Assembly: GCA_002327965.1 (NCBI GenBank)
Contig: DCVB01000063.1
Coordinates: 1 to 6,548, forward strand
Length of the DNA stretch: 6,548 nucleotides
Direction: 5' to 3'
From: Candidatus Aminicenantes bacterium UBA2199
Lineage (GTDB): Bacteria > Acidobacteriota > Aminicenantia > UBA2199
The translations under genes were made by a program, and so were the position numbers. Of the stretch, positions 5,585 through 6,548 are shown piece by piece. Within the stretch, counting starts at the first letter, position 1, and each line of letters starts with the position of its first letter. The notes under the pieces were generated by a model. It worked only from the letters and a program-made list of their open reading frames with translations. It was not told the DNA's origin and made no database searches.

Positions 5585-6361
5585 TTATTCAATCGCCTTG
5601 ATCGTCCTTTCCCATCTCGTGTGCGAGAAAAAGCGAATTATGGTCAAGGCGATGTCCTTGATCTTGTAGATGATCCCGGGCGTCAGGTATTCCTCGGTCT
5701 GCGACTCGTATGACCAGTAGATGCGCCAGGGACGGCCCACGACGTACTCGAAGGGCACTGGCCCCCAGTAGCGTGAGTCGAACGAGTTGTCGCGGTTGTC
5801 GCCCATGCAGAAATAGTGGCGTTGCGGCACGACATAGTCCATGCTGCCGTCGGCGTTCTTCTGCGTCTTGCGCAGGGCGAAGGGGAACTGGAAGTACCAC
5901 TCGTAATGGCTCTGCGGCGGGAATTCGCCGGGATATTCGTCGCCCTTGAACTGGGTGTAGGATTCGGGCAGCATGCGACCATTGACGAAGACCTTCTTGT
6001 CGGCGATGCGCAGGCGGTCGCCGGGCATGCCGATGACGCGCTTGACGTATTCCTTCTCCATGTCGGGGGGCGCCTTGAAGGTGACGATCATGCCGCGCTT
6101 GATCTTGACTTGCGGCAGCATGAAATTGCCGATGCGGCTGATGGAGTTGGAGTAGGAGACCTTGTCGACCAGCAGGTGGTCGCCGACCAGCAGCGTGCTC
6201 TCCATCGACGGCGTGGGGATGACGAACGACTGCAGCAGGAAGGTGTTCACGAAGAACACGTAGATCAGGACCTCGGCGATGAGCTCGAAGTATTCGCGCC
6301 CGACGGAGACCGTCCGCGGCGGCTTGGGCACTTTTGGTTTGCGCTTGAATGGATTGATCAT
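5585..6361 (-). CDS. lepB: Signal peptidase I
   Basis: A 258-aa type I (leader) signal peptidase, the membrane serine protease that cleaves signal peptides from secreted proteins using a Ser/Lys dyad. A basic, proline-rich N-terminus (1-17) precedes a single membrane segment (about 25-45). Catalytic serine S52 is in IPTPSMEST (48-56), and LLVGDHLLVDKVSY follows. The general-base lysine K107 is in EYVKRVIGMPGDR (104-116). The late family box GDNRDNSFDSRYWGPV (187-202) is complete. The region between about 130 and 180 is the variable insertion. I chose ATG 6361 rather than the upstream TTG at 6421: that extension adds a cysteine/aromatic-rich 20-residue stretch untypical of the family. No Shine-Dalgarno is visible before the ATG. 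The arginine-rich open frames on the other strand are shadows. Confidence 0.93.
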   Translation of the reverse strand: MINPFKRKPKVPKPPRTVSVGREYFELIAEVLIYVFFVNTFLLQSFVIPTPSMESTLLVGDHLLVDKVSYSNSISRIGNFMLPQVKIKRGMIVTFKAPPDMEKEYVKRVIGMPGDRLRIADKKVFVNGRMLPESYTQFKGDEYPGEFPPQSHYEWYFQFPFALRKTQKNADGSMDYVVPQRHYFCMGDNRDNSFDSRYWGPVPFEYVVGRPWRIYWSYESQTEEYLTPGIIYKIKDIALTIIRFFSHTRWERTIKAIE

Positions 6362-6368
6362 TACGCAG

Positions 6369-6397
6369 ATGGTAGCGCAAAATGGGCCATAAATCAA
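6369..6397 (-). promoter_or_regulatory. Possible promoter for lepB, close enough to give a leaderless mRNA
   Basis: Read on the minus strand: TTGATT (6397-6392), a 17-nt spacer, and TACCAT (6374-6369). Each box matches consensus at four of six positions. Only 7 nt separate the -10 box from the lepB ATG, so transcription would begin at or next to the start codon, which agrees with the absence of a ribosome binding site. Sequence-only prediction with weak boxes. Confidence 0.3.
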
Positions 6398-6421
6398 GTA
6401 GGCGGGGCAATACCAGGACAA

Positions 6422-6446
6422 GTGTTAGTGTTAGTGTTGGTGTTAG
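6422..6446. repeat. 6-bp tandem array GTGTTA x4
   Basis: Units are GTGTTA, GTGTTA, GTGTTG, GTGTTA, followed by G. It lies upstream of lepB. It is the only array in the window with a 6-bp rather than 7-bp period. Confidence 0.85.
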
Positions 6447-6525
6447 CAGGAGGCCTTACGGGCCGTTATGATATTAGCGGAGATAGCCAGAGATATTCCC
6501 ATGAAGATTTCAGGTCCTTCTTCAT

Positions 6526-6548
6526 GTAAGGGCGGTTCGCGAACCGCC
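6526..6548. repeat. REP-like palindrome, incomplete at window edge
   Basis: GTAAG (6526-6530) leads into the perfect 18-bp palindrome GGCGGTTCGCGAACCGCC (6531-6548), centred between 6539 and 6540. The preceding G at 6530 would pair with a C at 6549 outside the window. The layout resembles the palindrome at 5502-5529 (GTAGGGCG + GAAC/GTTC). The remaining sequence between 6447 and 6525 holds no convincing gene. Confidence 0.72.

Noticed and set aside
6362..6421. 20-residue N-terminal extension of signal peptidase from TTG 6421
   Set aside because: The extension is not typical of the family, and the start codon abuts the 6-bp tandem array without a ribosome binding site. ATG 6361 gives a normal N-terminus.
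6466..6525. Minus-strand 19-codon ORF starting MKKDLK, a possible small peptide gene upstream of lepB
   Set aside because: There is no ribosome binding site, conserved motif or core-peptide feature. Its start lies in a short inverted repeat (ATGAAGA/TCTTCAT). An ORF of this length is expected by chance.
6501..6548. Start of a plus-strand gene at ATG 6501, open to the window end
   Set aside because: The frame runs straight through the REP-like palindrome, which marks intergenic DNA, and no ribosome binding site is visible.

Overview
The window looks like chromosomal DNA of a GC-rich, probably diderm bacterium: it carries a Wzc/CapB-type capsule tyrosine kinase, a type I signal peptidase, mostly G/C-ended codons, and intergenic regions full of short tandem repeats and palindromes. 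No rRNA, tRNA or other taxonomic marker is present. A member of a poorly cultured lineage such as an Acidobacteriota/Aminicenantota relative is possible, but this is a guess from overall style only.

Layout, left to right. (1) 1-1031, plus strand: the C-terminal part of a polysaccharide-biosynthesis tyrosine autokinase, cut by the window edge. (2) 1028-1180: three four-unit arrays of a 7-bp repeat, one direct and two inverted. (3) 1197-2069, plus: a complete YitT-family membrane protein. (4) 2070-2297: a plant-telomere-like 7-bp array, two strong hairpins, then a well-formed promoter. (5) 2298-3681, plus: a two-gene cassette with an 8-nt overlap, encoding an AbiEi-type antitoxin/regulator and an AbiEii-type nucleotidyltransferase toxin (type IV toxin-antitoxin, abortive-infection type). 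(6) 5494-3704, minus: a 596-aa radical SAM protein with an N-terminal B12-binding-like domain, preceded by about 90 residues of very AT-rich coding sequence. (7) 5495-5584: a REP-like palindrome and a GC-rich 7-bp array. (8) 6361-5585, minus: signal peptidase I. (9) 6362-6548: a 6-bp tandem array and the first part of a second REP-like palindrome that runs off the window.

The genes do not form one pathway. Export and envelope functions (capsule kinase, YitT, signal peptidase) surround a defence/stress cassette (AbiE) and an orphan radical SAM enzyme that converges on it with only 22 bp between stop codons. The AbiE pair has its own promoter and a candidate operator.

The most unusual signal is intergenic. 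Short tandem repeats with unrelated sequences but mostly the same 7-bp period sit at or within a few bases of the stop codons of the kinase, YitT and signal peptidase genes, and an 8-bp tandem covers the radical SAM stop codon. The second is the sharp base-composition break inside the radical SAM gene (about 23% G+C by hand count over 5281-5494), which suggests an acquired or fused N-terminal segment.
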